Positions 37,961-38,097 of a stretch of DNA of 38,097 bases are shown here, piece by piece; position 1 is the stretch's first letter; each line of letters begins with the position of its first letter. Below the pieces are notes generated by a model that saw nothing but the letters and a program-made list of their open reading frames with translations, ran no database searches and was not told the origin of the DNA. The DNA is taken from the NCBI GenBank assembly GCA_028822645.1, contig JAPKDG010000018.1:1-38097 (forward strand), given 5' to 3'. Made by a program: the position numbers and the translations under genes. Source of the DNA: Longimicrobiales bacterium (GTDB lineage: Bacteria > Gemmatimonadota > Gemmatimonadetes > Longimicrobiales > Gaopeijiaceae).

Positions 37961-38032
37961 AGCTCCGACCGGGATTTGAACCCGGGACCTCCTCCTTACC
38001 AAGGAGGCGCTCTACCTCTGAGCTATCGGAGC
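37961..38032 (-). tRNA. tRNA-Thr (anticodon GGU)
   Basis: A complete 72-nt cloverleaf: acceptor GCTCCGA/TCGGAGC, D-arm GCTC/GAGC, anticodon stem CCTCC/GGAGG with loop TTGGTAA, and T-arm CCGGG TTCAAAT CCCGG. The discriminator base is U and CCA is not encoded. It lies 11 nt after tRNA-Gly and 63 nt before tuf, a widely conserved tRNA-tuf arrangement. Confidence 0.96.
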
Positions 38033-38043
38033 ACCTCCTCATA

Positions 38044-38097
38044 AGCGGGAGACGGGACTCGAACCCGCGACCCTCAGCTTGGAAGGCTGATGCTCTA
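38044..38097 (-). tRNA. tRNA-Gly (anticodon UCC), 5' end cut by window edge
   Basis: The 3' part of a tRNA: anticodon stem TCAGC/GCTGA with loop CTTCCAA (anticodon TCC), T-arm with GGTTCGAGTCC, and acceptor strand CTCCCGC. The 5' acceptor strand and part of the D-arm lie beyond 38097. CCA is not encoded. In many bacteria tRNA-Gly and tRNA-Thr stand together before tuf. Confidence 0.93.

Overview
The window is the core translation and transcription gene block of a bacterium. All 49 protein genes and both tRNA genes I can support lie on the minus strand, so transcription runs from the right edge (38097) to the left edge (1). I see no rRNA, CRISPR array, insertion sequence or phage gene. Base composition looks slightly AT-rich by eye. 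Lineage cannot be fixed from this alone. The beta' N-terminus ([44 protein letters not shown] region), a Wzi-type outer-membrane barrel and zinc-form S14, L28, L33 and L36 suggest a Gram-negative-type bacterium, perhaps near the FCB group or Gemmatimonadota. That placement is inference with low confidence.

Layout in transcription order. 38097-36386: tRNA-Gly(UCC, cut by the window edge), tRNA-Thr(GGU), tuf, rpmG. 36374-33281: secE, nusG, rplK, rplA, rplJ, rplL. 33075-24529: rpoB and rpoC. 24139-20980: rpsL, rpsG, fusA (str operon without a tuf). 20956-16102: rpsJ, rplC, rplD, rplW, rplB, rpsS, rplV, rpsC, rplP (S10 part). 16089-8522: rpmC, rpsQ, rplN, rplX, rplE, rpsN, rpsH, rplF, rplR, rpsE, rpmD, rplO, secY, adk, map, rpmJ (spc part, no infA). 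8454-5536: rpsM, rpsK, rpsD, rpoA, rplQ (alpha part). Then a membrane-anchored protein of unknown function, rpmB and hemD. From 3683 to the left edge the content changes to surface-glycan genes: a UDP-sugar dehydrogenase, a Wzi-like outer-membrane protein and a truncated PtmA-like SDR.

The genes work together as the growth-rate machinery: RNA polymerase core (alpha, beta, beta'), NusG, the SecY/SecE translocon, elongation factors Tu and G, most ribosomal proteins, and the enzymes that trim N-terminal Met (map) and balance adenylates (adk). Inside S10-spc-alpha most genes overlap or sit within 30 nt, which implies translational coupling. Longer gaps occur only before rpsL (389 nt), fusA (213 nt), rpoB (205 nt), rpmG (168 nt) and rplA (152 nt). 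These gaps hold the best RNA-structure candidates.

The points most worth a second look are: a candidate transcription attenuator in front of rpsL with a competing hairpin; a 41-bp near-perfect palindrome between rpoC and rpsL; a 120-residue charged C-terminal extension on L4; an insertion of about 125 residues in the beta subunit carrying a 21-nt duplication; the fusion of the rif and str-S10-spc-alpha blocks with only one tuf; and the unknown membrane-anchored protein between rplQ and rpmB.
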